NCBI GenBank assembly: GCA_022777455.1
Contig: JALFGI010000138.1
Location: forward strand, 1 to 11,833
Length of the DNA stretch: 11,833 nucleotides
Reading direction: 5' to 3'
Source of the DNA: Clostridiales bacterium
GTDB taxonomy: Bacteria; Bacillota_A; Clostridia; Oscillospirales; Oscillospiraceae
Position numbers and translations under genes: made by a program. A model generated the notes under the pieces. It saw nothing but the letters and a program-made list of their open reading frames with translations, had not been told where the DNA came from and did no database searches. Positions 1 through 7,379 of the stretch are shown one piece after another; position 1 is the stretch's first letter; each line of letters starts with the position of its first letter.

Positions 1-9
1 ATGCCCCTC

Positions 10-58
10 TTGGCTCTCCCTTTGGGAGAGCTGGCAGCCGCCAGGCTGACTGAGAGGG
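10..58 (-). repeat. Double-hairpin intergenic repeat, copy 1
   Basis: This is a short palindromic unit made of two adjacent hairpins. The first has an 8-bp stem (GCTCTCCC 13-20 with GGGAGAGC 24-31, loop TTT). The second is smaller (CAGCC 35-39 with GGCTG 44-48). Its reverse complement aligns almost base for base with 89-141: both begin CCCTCTCAGTC, have a central variable hairpin, and end in a GGGAG-type stem followed by AGCCAA. The conserved outer parts with compensating changes in the stems are typical of REP/MITE-like dispersed repeats. I associate this type with Oscillospiraceae genomes, but copy number cannot be judged from one window. No coding potential is seen. Confidence 0.7.
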
Positions 59-88
59 TACCGCAGTAAGGTAATGGCAAATGCATTG

Positions 89-141
89 CCCTCTCAGTCT
101 GCCCCTTACGGGGCAGCCAGCTCCCCCATAGGGGGAGCCAA
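89..141 (+). repeat. Double-hairpin intergenic repeat, copy 2 (inverted relative to copy 1)
   Basis: This is the second copy of the repeat seen at 10-58, in the opposite orientation. It contains hairpin CTGCCCC 99-105 / GGGGCAG 110-116 (loop TTAC) and hairpin GCTCCCCC 120-127 / GGGGGAGC 131-138 (loop ATA). Both stems differ in sequence from copy 1 but keep perfect pairing, so structure rather than sequence is conserved. The two copies, separated by 30 nt, could pair with each other into one large hairpin or cruciform spanning 10-141. The hairpins are not followed by a T-tract, so they are not simple terminators. The rest of the gap up to 228 holds the ribosome binding site of the next gene and no clear promoter. 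Confidence 0.7.
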
Positions 142-228
142 TGGGCGCGTCGGTTTCGGTACGCCAAACAACAATTTTTTGCGCCGAACCAAAGCCCATC
201 TCATTTTTTTCCAAAGGGGGTCCCCATC

Positions 229-747
229 ATGGAAACACCGGAAACATTGTCCGTTAACGGAAAAACCTACCGCATCCTCAAGCTCCTGGGCAAGGGAAAA
301 GGCGGCTATTCCTACCTGGCCGCCGATGAGGCTGGTGGGCGCTATGTTCTCAAGCAGATTCACCATGAGCCCTGTGACTATTACCAGTTCGGTGACAAGC
401 TCCAGTCCGAGCTGCGGGATTACCGGCGGCTGCGGCAGATCGGCATTCCCCTCCCGGAACTTCTGGAGGCCGACGTGGCAGCGGAGCGAATTCTGAAGGA
501 ATACATTGACGGTCCAACCATCGCCCAGCTGGTGGCGGAAAACCGGATGGAGCAGTCCTATTATGACCAGATTCAGGCCATGTGCGATTTGCTCTATGCC
601 GCCAATACCAATATTGACTATTATCCCACCAATTTTGTGGTCCAGGAGGGAAAGCTGTATTACATCGATTTTGAATGCAATGACTATATGCAGCAGTGGG
701 ACTATGAAAACTGGGGAAAGCAGTATTGGTTTCCTCAGAGTCCATAG
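229..747 (+). CDS. Minimal protein-kinase-fold protein (Bud32/RIO-like, 172 aa)
   Basis: This is a small eukaryotic-type kinase-like protein whose substrate I do not know. The core kinase landmarks appear in order. There is a glycine-rich nucleotide loop (G21-K-G-K-G-G26-Y-S-Y), an ATP-anchoring lysine in YVLKQI (K42), a helix-C glutamate (E61 in SELRDYRRL), and a hinge-like KEYIDG (90-95). A catalytic-loop equivalent N-I-D130-YYPTN135 and a metal-binding D147-F-E follow. The protein ends about 25 residues after D147, so the large C-lobe of ordinary Ser/Thr kinases is missing; this compactness resembles Bud32/RIO or lipopolysaccharide-kinase-type proteins. The catalytic loop has N-I-D where HRD is usual. 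The ATG has AAAGGGGG eight nt upstream. It is a stand-alone unit with its own terminator downstream. Kinase fold is fairly sure; activity and substrate are open. Confidence 0.8.
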   Translation: METPETLSVNGKTYRILKLLGKGKGGYSYLAADEAGGRYVLKQIHHEPCDYYQFGDKLQSELRDYRRLRQIGIPLPELLEADVAAERILKEYIDGPTIAQLVAENRMEQSYYDQIQAMCDLLYAANTNIDYYPTNFVVQEGKLYYIDFECNDYMQQWDYENWGKQYWFPQSP

Positions 748-803
748 AGGAACAGGGAAATTGTCAATTACGCAATTGCCCCATTTTGGGTGGTTTTTTC
801 CAA

Positions 804-833
804 GGCAGCCGGTCCGGTCACCGGCTGCTTTTT
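804..833 (+). terminator. Rho-independent terminator after the kinase gene
   Basis: A perfect 9-bp GC-rich stem (GCAGCCGGT 805-813 with ACCGGCTGC 820-828) with a 6-nt loop is followed directly by five T residues (829-833). It lies 57 nt after the kinase stop codon and just ahead of the promoter at 866. It therefore separates the kinase transcript from the large operon. Confidence 0.9.
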
Positions 834-865
834 ACTGCCAAATGTAGTTGTTTCGGAAAAGAGAC

Positions 866-893
866 TTGAAAAAATTGAATACTTGCGTATAAT
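866..893 (+). promoter_or_regulatory. Sigma-A-type promoter of the ktrB operon
   Basis: The -35 box is TTGAAA (866-871), the spacer is 16 nt, and the -10 box is a perfect TATAAT (888-893). AT-rich flanks and an upstream terminator support it. The expected transcription start is about 900. An in-frame ATG at 896 therefore falls before the transcript begins and cannot be the ktrB start. Confidence 0.85.
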
Positions 894-964
894 ATATGCT
901 ACTGTACCAAAATGGGCGTATTGTGTGCGCCCGTGACTACCGGAAAGGGGAGTCCACCTTGTCC

Positions 965-2338
965 ATGTATAAGCGGGTCCTGGCGCTGACCATGAAACGC
1001 CGGGGAAAACCCATGAGCGCTACAAAACTGATTGCGGTGATATTCTTCGGAATCATCTGTGTGGGCACCTGCCTTCTGATGCTTCCTGCCGCTTCCCGGG
1101 ACGGGCAATCCTGTTCCTTCCTCCATGCCTTATTTACCGCCACCTCGGCCACCTGTGTCACGGGTCTGACGCCCTTCGATACCTGGAGCCAGTGGAGCGG
1201 TTTCGGCCAGGTCGTCCTGCTGTCCCTGATCGAGATCGGCGGCCTGGGCTTTATGTCCGCCGCCACCCTGGTGATTTTTCTGCTGCGCCGGAAGGTGGGA
1301 CTGAAGCAGCGCATGGTCATGGCCCAGGCCATGTCTCTCAACGATATGAACGGCGTGGTAAAGCTTCAGCGCACCGTTCTGGTCGGCAGCCTGAGCATGG
1401 AGGCCCTGGGGGCACTGATCCTTACCCTGCGGTTCTGGCCGGAGTACGGCTTCCGCCAGGCGCTGTGCTGGGGCGTGTTCCATTCCGTGTCCGCCTTCTG
1501 CAACGCCGGCTTTGACATTTTCGGCAAGCTGGCTCCCGGAAGCAGCCTGCAAGTGTTCCAAAGCGATCCGGTTGTGCTGCTCACTCTGGGCGTTCTGATT
1601 GTGGTGGGCGGCCTGGGCTTCCTGGTATGGGAGGATGTCGCCGAAAAGCGGAGCTTTCGCAAGCTGACGGTGTATTCCAAGCTGGTGCTCTCCGCCACGG
1701 TCAGTCTGTTGCTGCTGGGCTGGGGGCTGACCTGCGCCATGGAGTGGAACAACCCCGAAACCCTGGGCAGCCTTTCCGTGGGGGATAAGATTCTCAACGG
1801 ACTTTTCCAGTCTATTACGCTGCGAACCGCCGGCTTTGATGCCCTCAATCAGGCAGGCCTTCAGGACAGCTCCAAGGCACTGTTCACTGTGTTCATGCTC
1901 ATCGGCGGCTCCTCCGGCTCCACGGCCGGCGGACTGAAAACCGTGACGGTGCTGGTGCTGCTGCTGTTCATCGCCTCCCGGGCCCGGGGGCGGAGCAATG
2001 TGACGGTGTATCACCGCACCATCCCCAGCTCCCAGGTGATGAACGCCATGACCATTTCCATTATCATGATCGTCCTTGCGGTATTCGGCGGCATCTTCAT
2101 CAGCGCAACCTCTCCCATCGGCTTCACCGATGCCCTGTTTGAAGCGGTTTCTGCCCTGGGTACCGTGGGATTGACGGCGGGGGTTACCTCTTTGCTGAGC
2201 GTTCCGGCGCAGCTTCTGATTATTATTTTTATGTATTTTGGACGGGTGGGCGTGCTCACCATCAGCCTGGGCTTCCTCGTGGGCAACCAGGCGGTGGAAC
2301 GGTTCCGCTATGCGGAAACCAGCCTGCTGATTGGATAA
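965..2338 (+). CDS. ktrB: Potassium transporter membrane subunit KtrB (Trk/Ktr/HKT family)
   Basis: This is the ion-conducting membrane subunit of a Ktr-type K+ (often Na+-dependent) uptake system. Four pore-loop repeats are visible, each with a filter glycine: TCVTG (63-67), CNAGF (179-183), RTAGF (287-291) and GTVGL (399-403), each between hydrophobic segments. The GGSSGSTAGG stretch (314-323) matches the flexible gate loop of the family. The length of 457 aa suits KtrB/TrkH. The frame is open back to an ATG at 896, but that lies upstream of the predicted transcript start. The ribosome site GGAAAGGGGAG (942-952) sits 12 nt before ATG 965 and 6 nt before an in-frame TTG at 959, so the true start may be that TTG, adding two residues. 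It is followed at once by its regulator ktrA. Family is certain; the exact start and the ktrB versus trkH name are less so. Confidence 0.93.
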   Translation: MYKRVLALTMKRRGKPMSATKLIAVIFFGIICVGTCLLMLPAASRDGQSCSFLHALFTATSATCVTGLTPFDTWSQWSGFGQVVLLSLIEIGGLGFMSAATLVIFLLRRKVGLKQRMVMAQAMSLNDMNGVVKLQRTVLVGSLSMEALGALILTLRFWPEYGFRQALCWGVFHSVSAFCNAGFDIFGKLAPGSSLQVFQSDPVVLLTLGVLIVVGGLGFLVWEDVAEKRSFRKLTVYSKLVLSATVSLLLLGWGLTCAMEWNNPETLGSLSVGDKILNGLFQSITLRTAGFDALNQAGLQDSSKALFTVFMLIGGSSGSTAGGLKTVTVLVLLLFIASRARGRSNVTVYHRTIPSSQVMNAMTISIIMIVLAVFGGIFISATSPIGFTDALFEAVSALGTVGLTAGVTSLLSVPAQLLIIIFMYFGRVGVLTISLGFLVGNQAVERFRYAETSLLIG

Positions 2339-2348
2339 GGAGGCAATT

Positions 2349-2996
2349 ATGAAATCTTATGTGGTGATTGGCCTGGGGCGGTTCGGCTCCGGCCTGGCAA
2401 GAAATCTGTGCCAGCTGGGTGCAGAGGTGCTGGCCATTGACATCCGTGGGGACCTGGTGCAGCAGATTGCCAATGATGTGACCCACGCCGTGGTGGGCGA
2501 CGGTCAGGACAAGGAAGTGCTCCGTGCCCTGGGCGTCCGGAATTTCGACTGCGCCATTGTGGCCATTGGCGACAACCTGGCAGCTTCCGTGCTCACGGTA
2601 ATGAACCTGAAGGAGCTGGAAGTGCCTTACCTGGTTTGCAAGGCCCACGATGAGACCTACAGCCGGGTGCTGGAGAAGCTGGGTGTGGACCGGGTGGTCA
2701 TCCCCGAACTGGATCAGGCCCAGCGGCTGGCCAGAATTCTCCACTCTCACAATGTGCTGGATTATATTGAGCTCTCCACCGACTACGGTATTTTGGAGGT
2801 TCCCGCGCCCAAGTCCTGGATCGGGAAAAGCCTGCGGGAGCTGAATGTCCGGGCAAAGCTGGACATCAATATCATCGCGGTGAAAAACGGAGAGAAGACC
2901 AGCGTGTCGCCCTCCGCGGATTATCGCATCTGCTCCGGTGATGTGCTGGCGGTGCTGGGCGATACTGTGGCCCTGGAGGCAATGCAGAGACAGTGA
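2349..2996 (+). CDS. ktrA: Ktr potassium uptake regulatory subunit KtrA (RCK domain)
   Basis: This is the cytosolic nucleotide-binding subunit that forms a ring under KtrB and gates it in response to ATP/ADP and, in some relatives, cyclic di-AMP. The N-terminal RCK/TrkA-N Rossmann fold has the G8-x-G10-x-x-G13 loop (GLGRFG), an acidic D31 closing strand 2, and the GDG motif at 50-52. A TrkA-C domain follows at about residues 135-213. At 215 aa it has a single RCK unit, which fits KtrA rather than the double-length TrkA of Proteobacteria. The ATG at 2349 is chosen because AAGGAGG (2337-2343), which includes part of the ktrB stop codon, lies 5 nt upstream; a TTG at 2331 lacks such a site. The gap to ktrB is 10 nt, so the two subunits are likely made together. 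Confidence 0.94.
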   Translation: MKSYVVIGLGRFGSGLARNLCQLGAEVLAIDIRGDLVQQIANDVTHAVVGDGQDKEVLRALGVRNFDCAIVAIGDNLAASVLTVMNLKELEVPYLVCKAHDETYSRVLEKLGVDRVVIPELDQAQRLARILHSHNVLDYIELSTDYGILEVPAPKSWIGKSLRELNVRAKLDINIIAVKNGEKTSVSPSADYRICSGDVLAVLGDTVALEAMQRQ

Positions 2997-3742
2997 CGGA
3001 GCAGCGAATTACTTCCAGAAAAAACCCCCTGCTGCAGCAGGTGAAAAAGCTGCTTTCCTCCCGCCGGGAGCGGGAGCGTGCCGGACTGTTTGCGGCAGAT
3101 GGCACCAAGCTTTTGCAGGAGGCGGCCAGATACTGTCCCGGCCTGGAAACTGCCATTCTCTCCGATGGCGTTGAGGCCCAACTGCCGGAGCAGGTCCGCA
3201 TGATCCGGGTGCCCGGGGATGTGATGGAATCCATTTCCCCCATGGCGTCCCCTCAGGGTGCGGTGTTTCTGTGCCGTCTGCCGGAAAAGACCCCCTTCCG
3301 TCCCAAACCGGGGATGCTCCTGCTGGACGGAATTCAGGATCCCGGCAATCTGGGCACCATTCTGCGTACGGCGGATGCACTGGATGTTCCGGTGGTACTG
3401 CTGGAGGGCTGCGCGGACCCCTACAGCCATAAGGTGGTGCGCTCCAGCATGGGCGCGGTGTTCCGCACGCCGGTGGTGACGGCATCCTGGGAAGAGGTGT
3501 CTGCTGCCTGCGGTGATGCCGGAATTCCCGTTGCCGTGACGGCGCTGGATCCCGGCGCGGTGGACATCCGCCGGGCGGAGCTTTCCAAAATGGCGGTGGT
3601 AATCGGCAGCGAGGGCCAGGGCGTCCGCCGGGAAATTCTGGAATCGGCCCAGGAAAAGCTGATCATTCCCATGAATCCCCATTGTGAATCTCTGAATGCC
3701 GCCGTGGCAGCCACCATCACCATGTGGCAGATGATGAAATAA
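2993..3742 (+). CDS. SpoU/TrmH-family RNA 2'-O-ribose methyltransferase
   Basis: This is probably an AdoMet-dependent 2'-O-methyltransferase acting on rRNA or tRNA. Residues 6-90 form the SpoU substrate-binding domain, opening with ITSRKNPLLQQVKKL. The SPOUT knot domain follows with all three family motifs: motif 1 DGIQDPGNLGTILRTADA (112-129, with N119 and R125), motif 2 VVIGSEGQGV (202-211) and motif 3 IIPMNPHCESLNAAVAA (224-240). At 249 aa it resembles the B. subtilis YsgA type and 23S rRNA RlmB-like enzymes, but the target nucleotide cannot be read from sequence, so no symbol is given. The start is a GTG that overlaps the ktrA stop as GTGA, implying translational coupling; GGAGG lies 13 nt upstream inside ktrA. 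Confidence 0.9.
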   Translation: MTEQRITSRKNPLLQQVKKLLSSRRERERAGLFAADGTKLLQEAARYCPGLETAILSDGVEAQLPEQVRMIRVPGDVMESISPMASPQGAVFLCRLPEKTPFRPKPGMLLLDGIQDPGNLGTILRTADALDVPVVLLEGCADPYSHKVVRSSMGAVFRTPVVTASWEEVSAACGDAGIPVAVTALDPGAVDIRRAELSKMAVVIGSEGQGVRREILESAQEKLIIPMNPHCESLNAAVAATITMWQMMK

Positions 3743-3760
3743 CAGAAAGAAGGAAACGAT

Positions 3761-4981
3761 ATGCTGGAGCATTGGCTGTGGCTGGCCCATCGGCCGGGAA
3801 TCAACGAACATACAAAAGTGCTTTTGCTCCAGTATTTTGGGTCGCCCGAGGGCGTTTATACCGCGGCGGACTGTGAACTGACCGAAATCCCCGGCTTGAC
3901 CGGGGCGGGAAGAAAATCCCTGGCGGATAAATCCATGGAGCAGTATGAAGCGGCGCTGATGCGTTGCCGCCGGGAGAATATCCGGATTCTGACTTATCTG
4001 GATGAGGAATATCCCCGCCGTCTGAAAAATATTTATAACCCGCCCCTGGTGCTGTATTACAAGGGAACACTGCCCAAATTCGACGGCTATCCCACCATTG
4101 GTGTGGTGGGTACCCGCCGCTGCTCTGCCTATGGCGTATCTGTTGCGGAAAAACTGGGCGGGGAGATCAGCAGCTGCGGCGGCACAGTGGTGTCCGGCCT
4201 GGCGGATGGAATTGACGCAGCAGCCATGAGCGGCGCGCTGCGCGTGGGCTGCCCCACGGTAGGCGTACTGGGCACCGGCGCGGATATCGTCTATCCGGCG
4301 GTGAACAGAGCGCTCTTTGCCCAGGTGGAGCGGTGCGGGTGCCTCCTTTCCGAATTCCTCCCCGGCACCGGTGCCTTCAAATATAATTTCCCCAAGCGCA
4401 ACCGGATCATCAGCGGCCTGAGTGTGGCCGTGGTGATTGTGGAAGCGCCGGAGAAAAGCGGCGCACTGTACACCGCCCGGGCGGCATTGGACGAGGGCCG
4501 GGATGTGTATGTGGTGCCCGGCAATGTGGATATGCCTTCCTTTGTGGGAAGCAATCGGCTTCTGAAGGAGGGAGCCAGTCCCATCTCCTGCGGTTGGGAC
4601 GTGATGAGCGAATACACCTCCCTCTTTCCGGATAAAATCCGGAAGGCGGAATGCCCTGAGCCGCAGCAGAACGGGGCCGGGCAGATGCAGCAAGCCCGGG
4701 ATTACACCCCCAAAAAGAAAGAAACAAAGCCCGCGGCCCGGAAAAAAGTCGTTGACAATGGGCCCGGTGAGACTTATATTGACTTAAAAACAACTGCCCA
4801 GGGACTCTGCGGCGAGGATCAGGCCATCGTGAATTGCCTGACCGGCGGAGAAAAGCTGGTGGACGATGTGATTGCCGCCACCGGAATCCCTTCCGGGCTT
4901 CTCCTGCGCCGCCTGACCATGCTGGAGCTGAAGGGCACCGTTGTCCGTCTGCCCGGCAACCGGATCAGGCTGCGGAAATAA
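3761..4981 (+). CDS. dprA: DNA-processing protein DprA
   Basis: DprA binds incoming single-stranded DNA during natural transformation and loads RecA onto it. The N-terminal part holds a helix-hairpin-helix-like stretch (TEIPGLTGAGRKSL, 41-54). The Rossmann-like DprA core follows with YPRRLKNIYNPP (84-95), VGTRR (116-120), SGLADGIDAAA (145-155), FPKRNRIISGLS (210-221) and GSNRLLKEGA (263-272). A Lys/Gln-rich linker (about 290-335) leads to a C-terminal winged-helix domain (about 345-406). The length of 406 aa is at the upper end for the family because of that linker. In the usual GIDAAAH motif the histidine is replaced by M156. The gap to the methyltransferase gene is 18 nt, with AAGGA six nt before the ATG. 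No other competence genes are in the window, so a general DNA-handling role is possible. Confidence 0.93.
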   Translation: MLEHWLWLAHRPGINEHTKVLLLQYFGSPEGVYTAADCELTEIPGLTGAGRKSLADKSMEQYEAALMRCRRENIRILTYLDEEYPRRLKNIYNPPLVLYYKGTLPKFDGYPTIGVVGTRRCSAYGVSVAEKLGGEISSCGGTVVSGLADGIDAAAMSGALRVGCPTVGVLGTGADIVYPAVNRALFAQVERCGCLLSEFLPGTGAFKYNFPKRNRIISGLSVAVVIVEAPEKSGALYTARAALDEGRDVYVVPGNVDMPSFVGSNRLLKEGASPISCGWDVMSEYTSLFPDKIRKAECPEPQQNGAGQMQQARDYTPKKKETKPAARKKVVDNGPGETYIDLKTTAQGLCGEDQAIVNCLTGGEKLVDDVIAATGIPSGLLLRRLTMLELKGTVVRLPGNRIRLRK

Positions 4982-5009
4982 TGAACAAGTAAGGAAAAGG
5001 AAGTTATTC

Positions 5010-7379
5010 ATGGCGAAACCGACGAATCTAGTCATCGTGGAGTCTCCTTCCAAGGCGAAAACGATTGGTAAATATCTGGGGCCGGACTATCTGGTGAAAG
5101 CCAGCATGGGCCACCTGCGGGACCTGCCCAAGAGCAAAATGGGCGTGGACCTGGAGCGGGACTTTACTCCGGAATATATCCCCGTCCGGGGCAAGGAAGA
5201 ATTGATCAAGGAATTGCGCAAGGCTGCCGACCAGGCGCAGACAGTCTATCTGGCAACGGACCCTGACCGGGAGGGTGAGGCAATTTCCTGGCACCTGAAG
5301 GAGCTTTTGGGTCTGCCCGATGAAAAGGCCCACCGGGTCACCTTCAACGAAATTACCCAGCGGGTGGTGCGGGAGTCCATCCAGCATCCCCGGGATATCG
5401 ACTACGATCTGGTGGATGCCCAGCAGGCCCGCCGGATTCTGGACCGGATTGTGGGCTATCAGCTCTCTCCGCTGCTGTGGAAAAAGGTGCGCCGGGGCCT
5501 GTCCGCCGGACGGGTTCAGTCCGTGGCCACCCGGATGGTGGTGGATCGGGAAAATGAGATTCGGGCCTTCCAGCCCAGGGAGTATTGGTCCCTGGATGTG
5601 ACCTTGAACCGCCAGGGAAAGCCCGGCAGCTTTGTGGCCCACTACTATGGAGAAGAAAAGAAGCGGGAGCTGGCTAACGAGGCCGAAACCCAGGCGGTGA
5701 TCGACGATGTGACCGGCAAGGAGTTTACCGTCACCAATGTGAAGAAGGCGGAGAAAAAGCGCACCGCCGCGCCTCCCTTCACCACCTCCACCCTGCAGCA
5801 GGAGGCTTCCCGGAAGCTGAACATGACCCCCAAGCGCACCATGATGATTGCCCAACAGCTCTATGAAGGCGTGGACGTGGAAGGGGAAGGCACCCTGGGT
5901 CTGATCACCTATATGCGTACCGACTCCCTGCGCCTGTCCGAAGAGGCCATGACCGCGGCAGCCGGATTCATCCGCAGTCGCTACGGAGAGAACTACTATT
6001 ACGGTAAATTCCATGAATATAAGACGAAGGCAGGCGCGCAGGATGCCCACGAGGCCATCCGCCCCACCCATGTGGAGCTGGACCCGGAGCGGGTGAAAGG
6101 CAGTCTGACGAGTGACCAGTACCGGCTGTATAAGCTGATCTGGAGCCGCTTCCTGGCCAGCCAGATGGCAAACGCTGTGTTCGACACCGTGGCCATCGAT
6201 ACCCAGTGCGCCGGTCATACCTTCCGTTCCACCAACCAGAGCCTGCGCTTCGCCGGTTTCATGGCTGTGTACGAGGAGGGACGGGACGAGGAAGCGGAGC
6301 CCATGGGTTCCCCGCTGCCGGACCTGCAGGTGGGGGAGAAGACCGCCCCCACAAAGTTCGACAAGCAGCAGCATTTCACCCAGCCCCCCGCCCGGTTTAC
6401 CGAGGCTACCCTGGTAAAGGCCATGGAAGAAAAGGGCGTCGGCCGCCCCTCCACCTATGCCGCCACCATTTCCACCATTGAGGACCGGGAGTATGTGGTG
6501 AAGGAGGACAAGCACCTGGTGCCCACCGGCCTGGGCGAAGTGGTCACCGGACTGATGAAAGACCGCTTCCAGGACATCATCGATGTGGAATTCACCGCCA
6601 ACATGGAAAATCGGCTGGACGAGGTGGAGGAAGGCAAGCAGAACTGGAAGGATCTGCTGGCGGAATTCTACCGGGACTTTGAGAAGGAACTCAAGGATGC
6701 GGAAGAAGCCCTGGACGGCGTGCGGCTGAAGGTCCCCGAAGAGGAGACCGATGAGATCTGCGAGCTCTGCGGCCGGAAAATGGTGATCAAAATGGGCCGC
6801 TTCGGCAAGTTCCTGGCCTGCCCCGGCTTCCCGGAGTGCAAGAATGCCAAGCCCCTGGTGGAGCGGATGCCCGGCCGGTGCCCCAAATGCGGCAGCGGGA
6901 TGCTCAAGCGAAAGTCCAAGCGGGGCTACGCCTACTATGCCTGTGAGCAGGGGGCGGAGTGCGGCTTTATGACCTGGGACGTGCCCACTGCGGAGGATTG
7001 CCCGGAGTGCGGCCAGACCCTGTTCAAGAAATCCGGACGGGGCAGGATGAAGCCCTTCTGTGTCAACGAAAAATGCGCCCGGTTCCTCCCGGAGGATCAG
7101 CGGGGTTATTATAAGAAGAAAACCGAAACAGAGCCTGGCGCCGAGGGAGAGCCTGCAGAGGAAAAGCCCGCCGAAAAGAAGACGGCAGCAAAGAAGTCCA
7201 CGGCAAAAAAGGCCGCCGCCAAAACTTCCGCGGCGAAGAAGACCGCTGCGAAATCCGCGGCGACGAAAAAGACTGCCGCGAAATCCGGGGCGGCGAAGAA
7301 AACCCCAGCCAAAAAGGAACCGGCGGAGAAGAAAACAACCAAAACCGGTAATGCAACGAAGAAGAGGACGGAAAAATGA
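5010..7379 (+). CDS. topA: DNA topoisomerase I (type IA)
   Basis: TopA relaxes negatively supercoiled DNA by cutting one strand through a 5'-phosphotyrosine. The Toprim domain begins with LVIVESPSKAKTIGKYLG (E11 catalytic) and has D84-P-D86-R-E88 for metal binding. The active-site tyrosine is Y301 in LITYMRTDS. Three C-terminal zinc ribbons follow: the first with C584, C587, C604 and C610, the second from C624/C627, and the third starting CPECG. Residues 702-789 form an extra tail rich in Lys, Ala, Thr and Ser, like histone H1. The start is ATG 5010, with AAGGAAAAGGAAG (4991-5003) six nt upstream; an upstream in-frame codon at 4941 lies inside dprA and has no such site. The mature length is 789 aa. 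The stop overlaps trmFO as ATGA. Certain assignment. Confidence 0.97.
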   Translation: MAKPTNLVIVESPSKAKTIGKYLGPDYLVKASMGHLRDLPKSKMGVDLERDFTPEYIPVRGKEELIKELRKAADQAQTVYLATDPDREGEAISWHLKELLGLPDEKAHRVTFNEITQRVVRESIQHPRDIDYDLVDAQQARRILDRIVGYQLSPLLWKKVRRGLSAGRVQSVATRMVVDRENEIRAFQPREYWSLDVTLNRQGKPGSFVAHYYGEEKKRELANEAETQAVIDDVTGKEFTVTNVKKAEKKRTAAPPFTTSTLQQEASRKLNMTPKRTMMIAQQLYEGVDVEGEGTLGLITYMRTDSLRLSEEAMTAAAGFIRSRYGENYYYGKFHEYKTKAGAQDAHEAIRPTHVELDPERVKGSLTSDQYRLYKLIWSRFLASQMANAVFDTVAIDTQCAGHTFRSTNQSLRFAGFMAVYEEGRDEEAEPMGSPLPDLQVGEKTAPTKFDKQQHFTQPPARFTEATLVKAMEEKGVGRPSTYAATISTIEDREYVVKEDKHLVPTGLGEVVTGLMKDRFQDIIDVEFTANMENRLDEVEEGKQNWKDLLAEFYRDFEKELKDAEEALDGVRLKVPEEETDEICELCGRKMVIKMGRFGKFLACPGFPECKNAKPLVERMPGRCPKCGSGMLKRKSKRGYAYYACEQGAECGFMTWDVPTAEDCPECGQTLFKKSGRGRMKPFCVNEKCARFLPEDQRGYYKKKTETEPGAEGEPAEEKPAEKKTAAKKSTAKKAAAKTSAAKKTAAKSAATKKTAAKSGAAKKTPAKKEPAEKKTTKTGNATKKRTEK
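7113..7376 (+). other. Histone-H1-like Lys/Ala-rich tail of TopA
   Basis: These 88 codons (TopA residues 702-789) encode low-complexity sequence after the last zinc ribbon. It begins with an acidic segment rich in Glu and Pro (about 704-718) and continues with many imperfect AAKK/TAAK-type units such as KKTAAKSAATKKTAAKSGAAKK. The DNA shows a matching degenerate repeat of AAG/AAA and GCN codons, which could allow length changes by slippage. Basic tails on some bacterial type I topoisomerases help binding to DNA and processivity; the same role here is inference. Confidence 0.85.

Noticed and set aside
152..190. Imperfect hairpin GGTTtCGGtaCGC / GCGCCGAACC in the leader of the kinase gene
   Set aside because: It has two bulges, a 16-nt loop and no adjacent T-tract; too weak to call a terminator or riboswitch.
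74..496. 140-codon + strand frame beginning in the repeat region
   Set aside because: It is out of frame with the kinase gene, runs through the repeat hairpins, and its translation is low-quality Ser/Pro-rich sequence without motifs.
2921..4693. 590-codon open frame on the minus strand opposite the methyltransferase and dprA genes
   Set aside because: Long antisense frames are expected opposite GC-rich genes; the translation is His/Gln/Gly-rich without motifs, while both sense genes have complete family signatures.
4981..4992. Four-codon ORF (ATG AAC AAG TAA) overlapping the dprA stop as TAATG, just before the topA ribosome site
   Set aside because: Too short to judge, and it can arise by chance; no sign that it controls topA.
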